A stretch of DNA of 64,000 bases from positions 1 to 64,000 of the forward strand of contig JADQWC010000539.1 of the NCBI GenBank assembly GCA_017979445.1, given 5' to 3'. Positions 45,038 through 55,980 of the stretch are shown here, one piece after another. The DNA comes from Akebia trifoliata (taxonomy: Eukaryota; Streptophyta; Magnoliopsida; Ranunculales; Lardizabalaceae). How positions within the stretch are numbered: the stretch's first letter is position 1; each line of letters begins with the position of its first letter. The notes below the pieces were generated by a model. It was not told the DNA's origin and did not search any database. It worked only from the letters and a program-made list of their open reading frames with translations. The position numbers and the translations under genes are program-made.

Positions 45038-45660
45038 AGACCTATTACAGTTACTAAAATCAGGAGTTTTCTTGGATTTGCAGGATATTACAGTAGGTTT
45101 GTAGAAGGCTTTTCCAAGATAGCTTCGTTATTAACGAAGTTAACTCATAAATGGGTCAAGTTCGAATGGATCGATAGCTGCAAAATAGCATTCTAGGAAT
45201 TGAAGACTCAACTGACCATGACACCCATTTTGATTGTCCTTAAGCCAGGAGAGAAATATGTCATTTATGCCAACGCTTCTCATACGGGACTTAGGTGTGT
45301 ATTAATGCAGAATGGTCAAGTAATTGCTTATGCACCAAGACAGTTGAAGATCCACAAGAAGAACTATATGACCAGTGATTTAGATTTAGAGGTTATAGTG
45401 CATGCACTCAAGGTTTGGAGACACTACTTGTATGGGGGAAACATTCTAAGTGTATTCAGATCATAAGAGTCTCAAGTATTTATTCTCACAGAAGGATTTG
45501 AACATGAAACAGAGGCAATGGATGAAGTACCTAAAAAACTACGACTTTACATTGTATTACCATCCTAATAAAGTCAATGTAGTAACAAACGCTTTAAGTC
45601 ACAAGAAAAATGGGTGTTTGCTCACATAAAGATTGAGGAATGAAAAATGCTAGAAACTAC
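45038..45660 (+). pseudogene. Element 1 RNase H
   Basis: Follows RT: RSFLGFAGYYSRF (connection), a TAG near 45195, then an open 88-codon fragment with YVIYANASHTGLRCVLMQ. The usual catalytic Asp (YxDAS) is Asn at residue 25 of this fragment. VIVHALKVWRHYLYGG is well kept. A frameshift near 45466 ends it. Confidence 0.8.
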
Positions 45661-46855
45661 AACTGATTACGCATTCAATATTCCCTAAAAAATAAATGAG
45701 CAAAAATCCTATGTAGCTCATATGAGAGTACAACCACAGATTGTTGAGAGGGTTATTGAAGCCTAGAAGATGGATCTAGAACTGAAAGGGTATCAGGAGA
45801 AAGTAGAGGACCTTGGTGATCAGAGTTGAAGAATTCATGATGATGGTAGCCTACATTTCAAGAGTAGACTTTGGGTTCTTCACGACGCCTTGTTGAGAAA
45901 GGATATAATGGATGAAGCCCAGAAATCGTATTTTTCTATTCATTAAGGGAGTACCAAGATGTATCAGGACATGAAGAGATTTTTGGTGGTGAAGGATGAA
46001 AAAGCATATTACCCAGTATGTGAGTCGTTGTATGACATGTCAACAAGTAAAGATTGATCATAGGAGGCCTGCAGGGTTGTTGCAACCACTTACTATTCTT
46101 GAATGGAAATGGGAGCACGTGACTATGGATTTTGTTTGTGGGTTACCAAATGCCCGTGATGGGATTGATGAAGTTTGGTTAGTTGTTGATAAGCTTACTA
46201 AATCTGCTCATTTTCTACCTATGAAGATGACCTATACTATGGATAGGCTGAGTAGGATTTATGTCATTGTGAAGTTACATAGAGTCCAAGTTTCTATTGT
46301 ATCTGATAGGGATCCACCTTTTACATTTCAATTCTAAGAAAGCTTTCAAGTTGCCTTTAGTGCGAAGCTGAAGATGAATACAACCTTCCATCCACAGACT
46401 AATGGGCAGTCAAAATGCACTATACAGATATTGGAGGACATGTTGAGGGCTTGTGTGCTAGATTTTGGAGGTAATTGAAAAAATTACTTGACAATAGCTA
46501 AATTTGCCTATAACAATAGTTACCAATCTAGTATAAGTATGGCACCATTTGAAACGTTGTATGGTAAGCCGTGTAGATCATCGAATTGTTGGGCAAAAGT
46601 CGAGGATAGTATTTTGTTGGGACCTGACATCGTCTCAGAGACTACTAAGAAGATTAGAACTATTTGGGAGAAGTTGGGAGTCGCACAGAGTCAACAGAAA
46701 AGTTATGCAGACCGCTAGAGTTTGTGGTGGGCGACTTTGTATTTTTGAAGGTTTCTCCAAGGAGAGGAATCATCATATTTGGGATTAAGGGTAAACTGAA
46801 GCCGAAGTATGTAGGACCATTTGAGATCATAGACAAAGTTGGCACGGTCGCATAG
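45661..46855 (+). pseudogene. Element 1 integrase
   Basis: The zinc domain is readable at 45960-46060 (VSRCMTCQQVK). The core has EHVTMDFVCGLP and VWLVVDKLTKSAHF, then IVSDRDPPF. The third acidic residue of the DDE triad, expected in GQS-E-x-TIQ, is Lys (codon 46413-46415) next to a further changed codon. It ends with GKLKPKYVGPFEIIDKVGTVA. Several TAG/TGA codons occur. Both catalysis and translation are lost. Confidence 0.85.
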
Positions 46856-47134
46856 AAGTTGGCTTTACCCGCTCAATTAGAAAAGGTTCCTAATGTATTT
46901 CATGTATCGATTTTGAGGAAGTATGAACCAGACCCATCCCACATTATTGATTGGGAGTTATTGAACCTAAAGGAAGATATATCGTACGAGGAAAGCCCAG
47001 TACAAATTCTTGACCGTAACGAGAAGATGTTGAGGACACGAGCTATTTCGATGGTTAAGATGCTTTGGAAACATCACAATGTAGAGAAAGAAACAGAAAT
47101 CCAGACTCAATTTACGGACTTATTCTTAGATTGA
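46856..47134 (+). pseudogene. Element 1 integrase tail with chromodomain-like segment
   Basis: An open 91-codon fragment: LPAQLEKVPNVFHVSILRKY (GPY/F-domain end), then the segment DISYEESPVQILDR ... AISMVKMLWKHHNVEKETE, which aligns with the integrase chromodomain of Tekay/Del chromoviruses. This domain is thought to steer integration to heterochromatin. It stops at TGA 47132-47134, 33 bp before the polypurine tract. Confidence 0.8.
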
Positions 47135-47167
47135 TGTATGTTTAATTTTGAGGACAAAATTCTTATT

Positions 47168-47179
47168 AAGGGGGGAGGA
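47168..47179 (+). other. Element 1 polypurine tract
   Basis: AAGGGGGGAGGA, immediately before the 3' LTR TGTAATGACC; primes plus-strand DNA synthesis in this family. Confidence 0.9.
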
Positions 47180-49762
47180 TGTAATGACCTGAAAATTTGA
47201 ACGGGTATCTCGAGGAAAATATTTTAAATTTTTACGTTGATTTAAAAGTATGGATTATTAGTTTCCAATATTTGAGGAAAACTAACTTCACCAATAGATT
47301 CATAAGGGTCGAGAAACATACTTTAGCCTGTAAGCATACATAAATCTGAAGTCAATCGAAAATGTTATCAAATCCTTGAATTTTGCATTAAATATTTGCC
47401 CAGTAGGTAAATGACACTTTAGAGACATAATTTGAGAAAAAAGATCATACCATTAGGTTCGTCTCGAAAAATCACCCGAAATAGAGTATAAGTTTGTCCA
47501 AATCGGCATTCGAGAAAATAATTCCCAAAATGACACTTATGTCCCACTTAAGTTATAAATATCTGAAAACATAAAAAAAATCTAAATTTTCTTATTCTTC
47601 TTTCCAAACAAATATCAACCCTAACTTTTTCTCAAAATTTGAAATTCAGATCTACGTCAACCGAGAACGATCCAAACTTTACCGCAAGAAGGAAAGTTGT
47701 TCCTCTCATCGTGGGTTGCACGTGGACGTTAAAAACTTCGATTTGCATCAGAAGGAAATATTTGTGATTGGTCGAAGGTGATTCTTAGACTTTTTTGAAC
47801 AGTAAAGAGTAGCTCAAGGTAGGATACATTCCCTTTTACCTTCTATTTATGCGATAATTTCATAGAAAATCCATGCGATTATTGATAAATTGATCGTTTC
47901 ATTTAATTTATTCATATTTGAACGATTGGAATCATGTTTACATGGTTATTTATGACTAATTTTAGTGTTTTTGATGTATTTTAAGCAGTTTATGTATAGT
48001 ATAAAATTTGGAATGAGTTTTGATGACTTTTGGCGAAAAATCGGCATTTCAAAAAAATTTTGATTTTGAGCTTCATGCTTGCTGACAGTGCCACCGTCAA
48101 ACCCAAAAAATTTCAGAAACTGGAATTTATCTTCAATCTTAATTCCCCTACAGCATATACATTAATTTCTCTTTCCATTTACTTTAAGTTCTCTAAGGAA
48201 ATTAAGGTTTTACCCCCTCCTCCCATTTCGGAACATTGGGAATGATTTTAAGATCCCAATTTCATCGTATTAAAATGTGACTTTAGGTTTCAAGAACAAA
48301 ACGTAAATTTAAACATTTTCGTCCAATTTTTAAAATGCGATACCTTTTACATTACCTTGAGTTAAGTAATAAAAATTACATGGCGTTTTTCATGTTGTCG
48401 AGGGCTTTCATGTACAAAAACTCATTTTCAATTTCGACAACATTGAAAATCACTTTTTTCGAAATTTAGCTAAATTTTGATAGATTTTTCAACTTTCACG
48501 TCTTATGATTTTATCACATTTTTCGAGTCTTTCTACTCAACCAAAACCATCGAATGGAATTAGTTTATACTCTATGGATTTGAAACAACTTTAAAAATGA
48601 AAATACTTTGATAGATATGTAGGAAGTTAGATGATTAATTAATCGATTGTTTTATGGATGGATAGAGAGAACGTATGTTCTTGATTGATTATTGGGACAG
48701 TACCTCTAGTTCTACGTAGTGGCCATACCACGTAAAACATGATAGATAGATAGATGGATAAAATGGTTAATGGATAGGACATATGGTTGTCATTAGAGAA
48801 TATTACCAGACTTTGTTTGTATTTTTGATAAAAAGAAACTAGTATACTATATACAAAATAAACTATTTTGTTCGCCAGAAAGGGTTCGTTAAAAACCGAT
48901 AAAGAGTGACACGTTGCTGTGTATCCGAAAGCGGCAAGTCAATCTTGGATAATGCTAGATGTCATATGTTTTTCGATAGTATGGGATACCTTAGAGCATA
49001 TTACAGCTTTTGAGATCCGAGAATTTCTCTACTTATTTCTTGGGAAACATTATGTGTAAAGACGATCTCTGTATAGTATATAGGTAGGCGGGGTTCACAT
49101 GCGTTGCCTCTTGATAGACTTCAACTCGAGGGGTCTCTTGGGCTAGTTAGTGATCACTTTTAGTCTGTAGTTGTCAAATGGTCAACCTCACCATTAGTTG
49201 AACTCAGTATTTGGTTGTTAATCAACGGCCAGTATGAGTCTGATAAATGGTCTTCCAATTGTGGTATGCTAGATCAACCACAAAATCAAATTATAACGAT
49301 GGGGTTCCACGTCGAATTGGAAGTTTGAAATATTATATTGCCATAGTCGAGGCAGTTATATCAGTGTGTTCCTCTGCTCTCTTATTGACTACACCGTCGT
49401 GTTTTTATTATCTATTTTATTTCTTTTGTGATGTTAATAGATGTTTTCTACTTGCAAATGTATATGTTACTTTAAATAATAGAAATGATAGATTGAAATT
49501 ATTTATCACTGTTTATTGAGTATGTTTAGACATTTATCATATGATACATTTTGAAAACCTGCATTATTTAACTGTTCAATTTGATTTACTCGTGCATGTA
49601 TGACTCGTTGTTAGAACAGCGTTCATCCTGTTAAGTAACTTTCCCTTGTTACTCACCATATCCTTCACATTTCAGATTATTCAGCTCTTGAGGAGTTATT
49701 CTTTGAGATGTCTTTGGAGGAGGTCCTCGAGGAGGATCAAATTGATGTCTTGCCGTCGTCGT
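47180..49762 (+). repeat. Element 1 3' LTR, 3' end lost
   Basis: Collinear with the three 5' LTR segments. It lacks the last ~300 bp (the counterpart of about 30650-30959). At 49762 'gtcgtcgtg' runs into 'tttggtgcatttggg', which belongs to element 5. It contains undisturbed copies of the sites used by element 2 (TCGAG 48523-48527) and S2 (CACGT 49308-49312). Confidence 0.85.
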
Positions 49763-50270
49763 GTTTGGTGCATTTGGGTATAGGCAAAAATATTTAAACC
49801 TCATTTCATTTATGGAATATTTTCCTTTCATTTTTTTTATTTTTTCATATATTGCCTCAAGTTTGCTGGTTAGTTTTTCCTCTATGGTGCTTCTCACCTG
49901 GATTGCTCTAAATTTGTCTTTTTCCTCTTGAACGACATCTTGTTGTTGTTGGTTGCAATGAATGTGAATTGATGGTCCTTGATTGGTCGGAGCCATGGGT
50001 GATAGGATATTCTGCGTTGGTAGTAGTTATTGTTGTGGTGGTTCTGGCATGGCCTGACTCGAGCCTAAGGTTCCATGTTGAACAACCTGAATGATACTCT
50101 AATTTTCCATTAATAGATCTAGTCTTGTCGCATTTTTCGAATGCCTTCACCATTATATCTAGCTTTGAGGTGAGATCTGTTATTACTTTTATTACTGACT
50201 GTTGAGGTTGCTCTGAAGTGCTTATTGTTGGTTGCGAGCGTAGAAAATATGGAGGATTTTCAGGTGACAA
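49763..50270 (-). pseudogene. Element 5 gag N-terminus (fragment)
   Basis: One frame starts MSPENPPYFLRSQPTIST at 50270; a shift near 50080 moves to the frame of MAPTNQGPSIHIH... that continues to EKLTSKLEAIYEKIKKMKG and YFCLYPNAPN, resembling the 'LRxxEExxKxxEG ... LCLVP' linker ahead of the capsid in Tat-lineage Gag. It ends at 49763 where element 1 LTR begins; residues encoded below that point are LTR DNA. Confidence 0.6.
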
Positions 50271-50449
50271 GTACTTCTTTCTGGGTTGTTTGGCTACCTA
50301 TGGACAAGAGGTTGAGTATTATTATATTATTTACACAATAAGAATGCATGATGATTTACTAGGTCAAATTAGATTAATTGGTAAAATTGAATTAAAATAG
50401 CTTTGGATTGGGTTTGATATTGAACTCAAACTTTTATCAGCATTGACCT

Positions 50450-50905
50450 AGAGGTTCATTGACACGAAGTCGAAAGATTATCAACATGGAGCTGGGAGTT
50501 CACTGGTGCGGAGTTGGGAGTTTACCGACGTGGAACCGAGGGCTTGTTAGCACGGAGCTGTAAATTTGTTGGCATGGAATAAGAGGTTTATCAACACAGA
50601 TCTAGGAGTTTATTGGCATGGAGCTAAAGGTTTGTCAGCATAGAGCTGGGTATTGGTCAACATAGGGCTGTAGATTTATCGACACGAAGCCCGAGGTTTA
50701 TTAACACTGAGTCAGAGGTTAGTCAACACAGAGCTAGGTATTAGTCACAACGGAGCTGGGGTTTGTCAACACAGAGCTGAAGGTTTTTCCGCACGGAACT
50801 TGAGGTTTATCAGCACGGAACTGGAGGTTTGTCAGCACGGAGCTGGGTATTGGTCAACATAGAGTTGGGGTTTGTCAGCACGGAGCTGAAGGTTGGTGAC
50901 TATGG
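50450..50905. repeat. 22-bp minisatellite, about 20 copies
   Basis: Units such as 'gagctgggtattggtcaacata' and 'gaactggaggtttgtcagcacg' repeat every 21-23 bp, keeping 'gagct' and 'gtcarcayr'. It lies in the element 5 leader. No self-complementary core is evident. Confidence 0.85.
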
Positions 50906-50934
50906 GTAATAGCCCCTTTTAAGGTCGATGCAGA

Positions 50935-51830
50935 TGATAGATCCGATTAGGGTCAACGATAGATGGTAAACTTAATTAGGGTCAAGGAAGAGGTTAAAAA
51001 TCCAATTAGGTCCATTTGATGGATACAGACCCAATTAGGGTCAACTTGATGGATATAGACCCAGTTAGGGTCAAGGCTAAAGTAATTGACACAATTAAGG
51101 TCAACTTGATGGATATGAACCCAATTAAGGTCAAGGGGTAGCGAATAACCCAATAAAGGTCAACTCAATGGGTGTGGACCCAATTACGGTTGAGGAAAAT
51201 GAATGACTCAATTAGGGTCCATTTGATAGATATGGACCCAGTTAGGGTCAAGGAGTGGTGAATGACCCAATTAGGGTCAACTCGATGGGTGTGAACCCAA
51301 TTATGGTCGAGAAAAAATGGATGATCCAACTAGGGTCAACTTGATGGATGAGGCCTAATTAGGTAAAGGAGGATAACCTGATTAAAGTCTACTTGGTGGA
51401 TGTGGACCAAATTAGGGTTGGAAAAAGGTGAATAGCCCAGTTAGGGTCCATTTGATGAATATGGGCCCAATTAGGGTGGGCTTAAAAGATGTAAATCCAT
51501 TTAGGGTCGAGCAGTGGTGGATAACCCAATTAGGATTGACTTGATAGATGTGGATCCAATTTGGGTTAAATTTTGATCGTTAACCCAATTCGAAATGGAT
51601 ATAGTTCGTGGACTCAATTTGGATTAGATATGGGTCGGGGATCCGATTCGAATTGGACATGGGTCTGGGACCCAATTCGAAATGAGTACGGGTTGTAAAC
51701 CTGGTTCAAAATGGATATGGGTCGTGGACCCAATTCGAATTGGATATGAGTCATAGAACCAGATCGAGATAGATATGGGTTGTGGACCCAATTCATATCA
51801 TTCATGACTACTTAGGAGAGTTGAAATTCC
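50935..51830. repeat. 30-bp tandem array with a 60-bp alternation
   Basis: Units start 'ttagggtcaa' about every 28-30 bp and alternate between a 'cttgatggatatggaccca' type and an 'aggagtggtgaatgaccca' type. From about 51560 the unit changes to 'gacccaattcgaattggatat', containing the 14-bp palindrome CCAATTCGAATTGG (51729-51742). ORFs 50953-51153 and 51614-51805 are frame artefacts. Confidence 0.85.
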
Positions 51831-52790
51831 ATTTAAAATGGTGACATGTGGTGGGCCTTGAACTCAATGATAAAAATGGATTAATTAAGCATTTTTTGGC
51901 CTTGAAATCCAAAATAAAAATAAAATCCAAGATAAAAGTTGTCAACACTATTGTAAGGGACGAAATAAGCTAAAAAAAGATTTATTTTTGGAGTTCCATT
52001 TTTGAAAAACAAATAGGTGTAAGTTATGCTTATCCATTTTGTAAAAATGGACCAGAAACAATTTCTTTTTCAAAAATCTATCATAGGCACAATGCTCGTT
52101 GGTTTTGAGTACATTATTCACTATTGTTATTGTTGGGCCAAAAACTTTTCAATTTTTTTTTACCTATGCAAAATAAATTGAGTAAACTTAAAAATGAAGA
52201 TAGTCCCTTTTTACCTAGGGAGGAGTAAAAGAAAGAACTCCAAAATTCTATATAATGTTGCGTTCATGGGCATCAAAATAAACTTTACAAAGTTATCTCC
52301 TTGGATCGAAAAAATTACAAGAATGAGGGGGTCGATAAATCATTTTTCAAAAATTATGTTCTAAGCTTCTAATCGTGTTTAATGCATGTGACAATAGGTA
52401 GCTTCACGATTACCCATTCTTCAAATCTCGATGCATACCGAAGTACACAGGTCTTAGGTTGGTGATTGGGTTGGATGTATTCATCCCCGTACCCAAAATA
52501 AGCGATCTTGAGTCGTGAAACTACTAGGCATCTGGGTTTTAAACTTTTATAGGTAAAGAAGATTTGTGTAATGGGTTGTGCAAGCGTAAGTGCACAAGTA
52601 CATTTTAGAAGACAAGATATCAACCCCTTACAAGCATTCAACCCACAAAGGAAAATGACAATATTATAACCATTCCCCAAAATAAAGAGCAAAGTAACAA
52701 AATAAACACAAATAATAAAAATGTTAGTGAACACATATCAATATTTTTTTTGAAACTTTGTAAAAACTACTAATAGTCATAGTTTGAACC
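51831..52790 (-). other. Element 5 leader, LTR-proximal part
   Basis: AT-rich, without repeats or convincing coding sequence. The 121-codon opening at 52369-52734 has no recognisable motif. Confidence 0.5.
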
Positions 52791-52792
52791 CG

Positions 52793-52807
52793 CCAGTAGA
52801 GTCGCCA
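52793..52807 (-). other. Element 5 primer-binding site
   Basis: Minus strand TGGCGACTCTACTGG, one change from the start of the element 4 site, three bases from the LTR end TGTCTACA. Confidence 0.7.
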
Positions 52808-53003
52808 AGTTGTAGACATGAGAAGATTCATATTTCAAACCTGAATGTTACGTTGTTTGGAGTCGCCACCATTCTTTTTGGAAATAGGTGTGAATAGGCA
52901 CCCGAATCAATTTTTTAGAAAAATCATTTTTCATGGCATCATAGTAATTCTCATTAATAGGAAATGTATAGCCTACCTAAGATCTAGGTAAGGAGATTCG
53001 ATT

Positions 53004-53038
53004 AGAGAATGGGAAAGGTGTTAAGCACCCCATTCTCT
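53004..53038 (-). ncRNA. U5 stem-loop of element 5 LTR
   Basis: AGAGAATGGG (53004-53013) pairs with CCCATTCTCT (53029-53038), 10/10. The 15-nt loop carries the conserved GTGCTTAACAC on the sense strand. The arm sequence is unrelated to that of the other families. Confidence 0.65.
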
Positions 53039-53741
53039 CCACCTAAAGTGATTACCTTTTAAATTTGGCTATTTTTGAAAAGAATATCATAATAAAAAAA
53101 ATGCATAAGAAATATCCTGTAGAAAAGGATATCCAATGGAGTCATCACATGTTATATGAGTTGAAATATTAGTTTAGGATTTTAGAGAAATTTCATTGAT
53201 GGAATTCTCTTAGATTAATAACCTTAATGCATGCATGTTTGACTAGAAACTTAGTGTTTCAATCTTATCGAGAGAATTACACTTTTCATCATCATGACCA
53301 TGCATGCGTGATGTGTGTTCGTAGTCTAAATATGATATATGAGAGAAAATGAGTTAAGAAGGGCTTCAACCTCCATCCTTTCAACCAAACCATCTCAAGC
53401 ATTACTTACCCAAGGTTGAGGTTCAATCTACTTGGGATGAAGGAAGGTTCTCCATTACATCTTAAAGGCAACTAAAAAGAAAAAAAAAGGATAGAAGAAG
53501 AAGATGCAAGCTAAAAAGAGTTAAAAATAAATAAAATACAACACCCATCTAGCCCTTTTGATATTCTTGAATGATCTTGAATCTTGAGAGATGAATTTGA
53601 AGGTTAAATGATTTAGTTGAGGGCAGAAAATGAGAATTGTTGAGTTGAAGGTTGGGAGATGAGAAAATGAGTATGGATTTTGGTAGAGTTGTAGGTAGAG
53701 TGATTGGGGCTTGAGAGCATACCTTGTTCATAGAAAATAAA

Positions 53742-53754
53742 GATATTTATAGAG
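53742..53754 (-). promoter_or_regulatory. LTR TATA box
   Basis: CTCTATAAATATC on the minus strand, upstream of the leader within the element 5 LTR. Confidence 0.55.
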
Positions 53755-53869
53755 TTTTTGAATAACTTTTGGGGATAAAGTGGTCTAGCCCTAAAAATAA
53801 AAATGGATATAAGGTTTATGTTATTTCTTTTTGAAATTTTCATTTGTATGAGAGTAAAGGTGACATTTG

Positions 53870-55587
53870 TGAAAGTGCCCTTGATCCGCGGGGTGCGCGG
53901 ATCCGCTTTTGACCTTTGAGGTTTGGGAGTCGCCACCTAGTTATTACGGCCTAGGAACCGAACTTGGACTCTAAACAGATAAAAATAACTAATCTATTTA
54001 AAAAATAACTGGGTTCGGGGATCAAATTACGGAGTTGGAAGGTATTAAGCACCAACCTCACTCGGCAAACGCCAGTCTCTACTAATTTCCAAATAAACTA
54101 CATTGCTAACAGACCTAAGTAATAATAATAAAAAAAATAAGAAATATGTATACATTTCCGAAGGCAACGGTCTTGTTCCCTCAAATCTGATAGAATAGTC
54201 CTTTGTATAGCACTCCCTGCTTCGTTCTGTCACCAAATTCATTTCGGATCTCCAAGGCAATCTATCTCTTTCTTAGATCTAAATTCTTCGGATTTGTTTA
54301 TGGAGTTCTTGATGTTTTTGAAGGATTTTTAGGTGTTTTTTGATCTAAAATTGGGGTATGGATGTTAAGTAAGGAGTTAGGACTTCAAAATTAGGGTTTA
54401 TGGGAGGCTAAGGAAGCTTTTTGACCTATTTTTCTGAGGGTTTTTCTTTTGATACGAAAATAGGGTGTGGAGACTCCTATTTATAGATTTTTTTAAGTAT
54501 CTTTTAGATAGAGTTAAGGTTTAAGTATAATTCTTTTAAAAAAAATTATTGTTTAATTATAATTTTTTTAGAAAGAGTTATTATTTAGTTAGAATTCTAT
54601 TAAATAGAGTTATTATTTAGATAGAATTCTATTAAATAGAATTATTATTTAATTAGAACTCTATTAGGGTTTTCACTTTTAGTCTCATTTGATTGACTTT
54701 AAGATTTTGACTTTAATCTTACTTGGTTGACTTTTAATATCTTGACTTTAGTCTTACTTGAGTGACTTTAAGATCTTGACTTTAGTTTTACTTAATTGAA
54801 TTTAATATTTTGAAGAACCCCCCTCTATTATATCTTTAATTCTTTGGACCCCCAAATGGAGGGGTTCTTGAATAAAAATATTGGCAACCATCAACAATTT
54901 TGCTTGAGAACCAAATTGATCAATTTTTTTGGTTCAAAATTTTAAATTAATTTTATTAATATTTTACTTTAATTATTTAATTTTTTATTTATTAATTTCA
55001 AAATTTTGAATTATTAAAATTATAAAATTACCATTTTACCCTTGGAGATGACTTTTTTACTTTTTAAGTCAGTTTTTGATGTTCTAGGATGTTTTAGAAT
55101 CGATTTTTCGTAAGAAATTCAATGGAAATATTGGTTTGTGTCATTTATGAAAATTTTTGTGTGGAATGGTCGTGAACTTTATGAGGGGTATTTTCGTAAT
55201 TTTGTTGAATTCTATGAAAATTGGCGAAATGATTTATTTGGTTTCAATTTGTTGTTTTATGTGTTTGAATGAGTTTTCCTAAGTGTCACGTAGGCTCTAG
55301 GGATATTTTAAGATTAGGGGTATTTTGGTAATTTGGTCATTTTTTAGTGATTTTTATCGTGAAACTTCTTTTTGTCTGAAAAATGATGATTTCTAAGTTT
55401 TTGGGGTTATATTTTCCTATCATAGCGCGGTTTCTACAATTTTGTCAGTTCGAGATACCTCATCCGGATTTCTGAAACATATCTAGTAACAAAATGAAGC
55501 ATTGGAATAAACATCCATCATTGGGAACCGTTGCGATTGGGTTGACGAGTTGATTAATCAGGCGAATGCAAAAATGGGGTGTCTACA
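53870..55587 (-). repeat. Element 6 3' LTR (1718 bp)
   Basis: From TGAAAGTGCCC to GGGGTGTCTACA in plus orientation. TATA near 54478-54487, terminal GATCCGCG/CGCGGATC arms at 53885-53905; the U5 stem-loop near 54030-54060 is weakened by a mismatch. Confidence 0.9.
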
Positions 55588-55980
55588 GATGCCCCTCTTT
55601 GATAGAGGGTTGAAGCAAACTAGATAGCAAATCTATTTTGGTAGATAGTGCGATATCCAAATGCTAAAGCTAATGACAGTTCATTTTGCAGCCTGATTTA
55701 GCGATTCGTCGGGATGTTTAGATCCTTAAGCGTAAAACTCTCCCCGAACTAAAAGGTTGTCAGGTCATCGAGCGAGTACTCTCATTGACGATGTCAGATC
55801 CTTGAATTTTAAATAATTCTCCTTGACTAAAAAGTGCAAGTGTGAGTGTGTGTACTGTATGAAACTGAGTAAAAATTTAGAAAAAACTGAGCATAAACTA
55901 AGCATAATCTGAGTAAAATCTGAGCATAAACTGATTATAATCTGAGCAAAAATGAGCATAATCTGAGCAAAATTTGAATG
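55588..55980 (-). other. Element 6 polypurine tract and conserved pre-LTR region
   Basis: Minus strand AAAGAGGGGCATC adjoins the LTR. CCCTCT (55593-55598) and AGAGGG (55604-55609) give the same foldback as in element 4. Block otherwise as at 41660-41942, followed by degenerate GCTCAG repeats to about 55970. Confidence 0.8.

Larger units (their letters stand above)
1698..49762 (+). mobile_element. Element 1: Tekay/Del-type Gypsy element, truncated at its 3' end and carrying nested insertions
   Basis: The 5' LTR starts TGTAATGACC at 1698 and ends GACGTGACA at 30959; a tRNA-Met-type primer site TGGTATCAGAG follows at 30963. Its own sequence continues through gag (31251-32350), then from 43675 through zinc knuckle, protease, RT, RNase H, integrase and a chromodomain-like tail, to the polypurine tract and a 3' LTR starting at 47180. 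The domain order, LTR start and tRNA-Met priming fit the chromovirus clade Tekay/Del. Three younger elements interrupt it. The 3' LTR stops at about 49762, where unrelated gag sequence begins. The reading frames are dead. Confidence 0.85.
49763..53869 (-). mobile_element. Element 5: truncated Ogre/Tat-type element
   Basis: On the minus strand: LTR (from beyond 53869 to 52811), primer site TGGCGACTCTACTGG, a 2.5-kb leader with two satellite-like arrays, and the start of gag, cut at 49763. It is distinct from the other families. The LTR is interrupted by element 6. No 3' half is in the window. Confidence 0.7.
52811..53869 (-). repeat. Element 5 5' LTR (partial)
   Basis: Sense end ...CATGTCTACA at 52811. 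TATA (CTCTATAAATATC) at 53742-53754 and a perfect 10-bp stem-loop at 53004-53038. It is cut at 53869 by element 6. ORFs 53549-53936 are not supported. Confidence 0.7.

Noticed and set aside
52369..52734. 121-codon minus-strand ORF
   Set aside because: No motif I can recognise, in a non-coding leader; likely chance.
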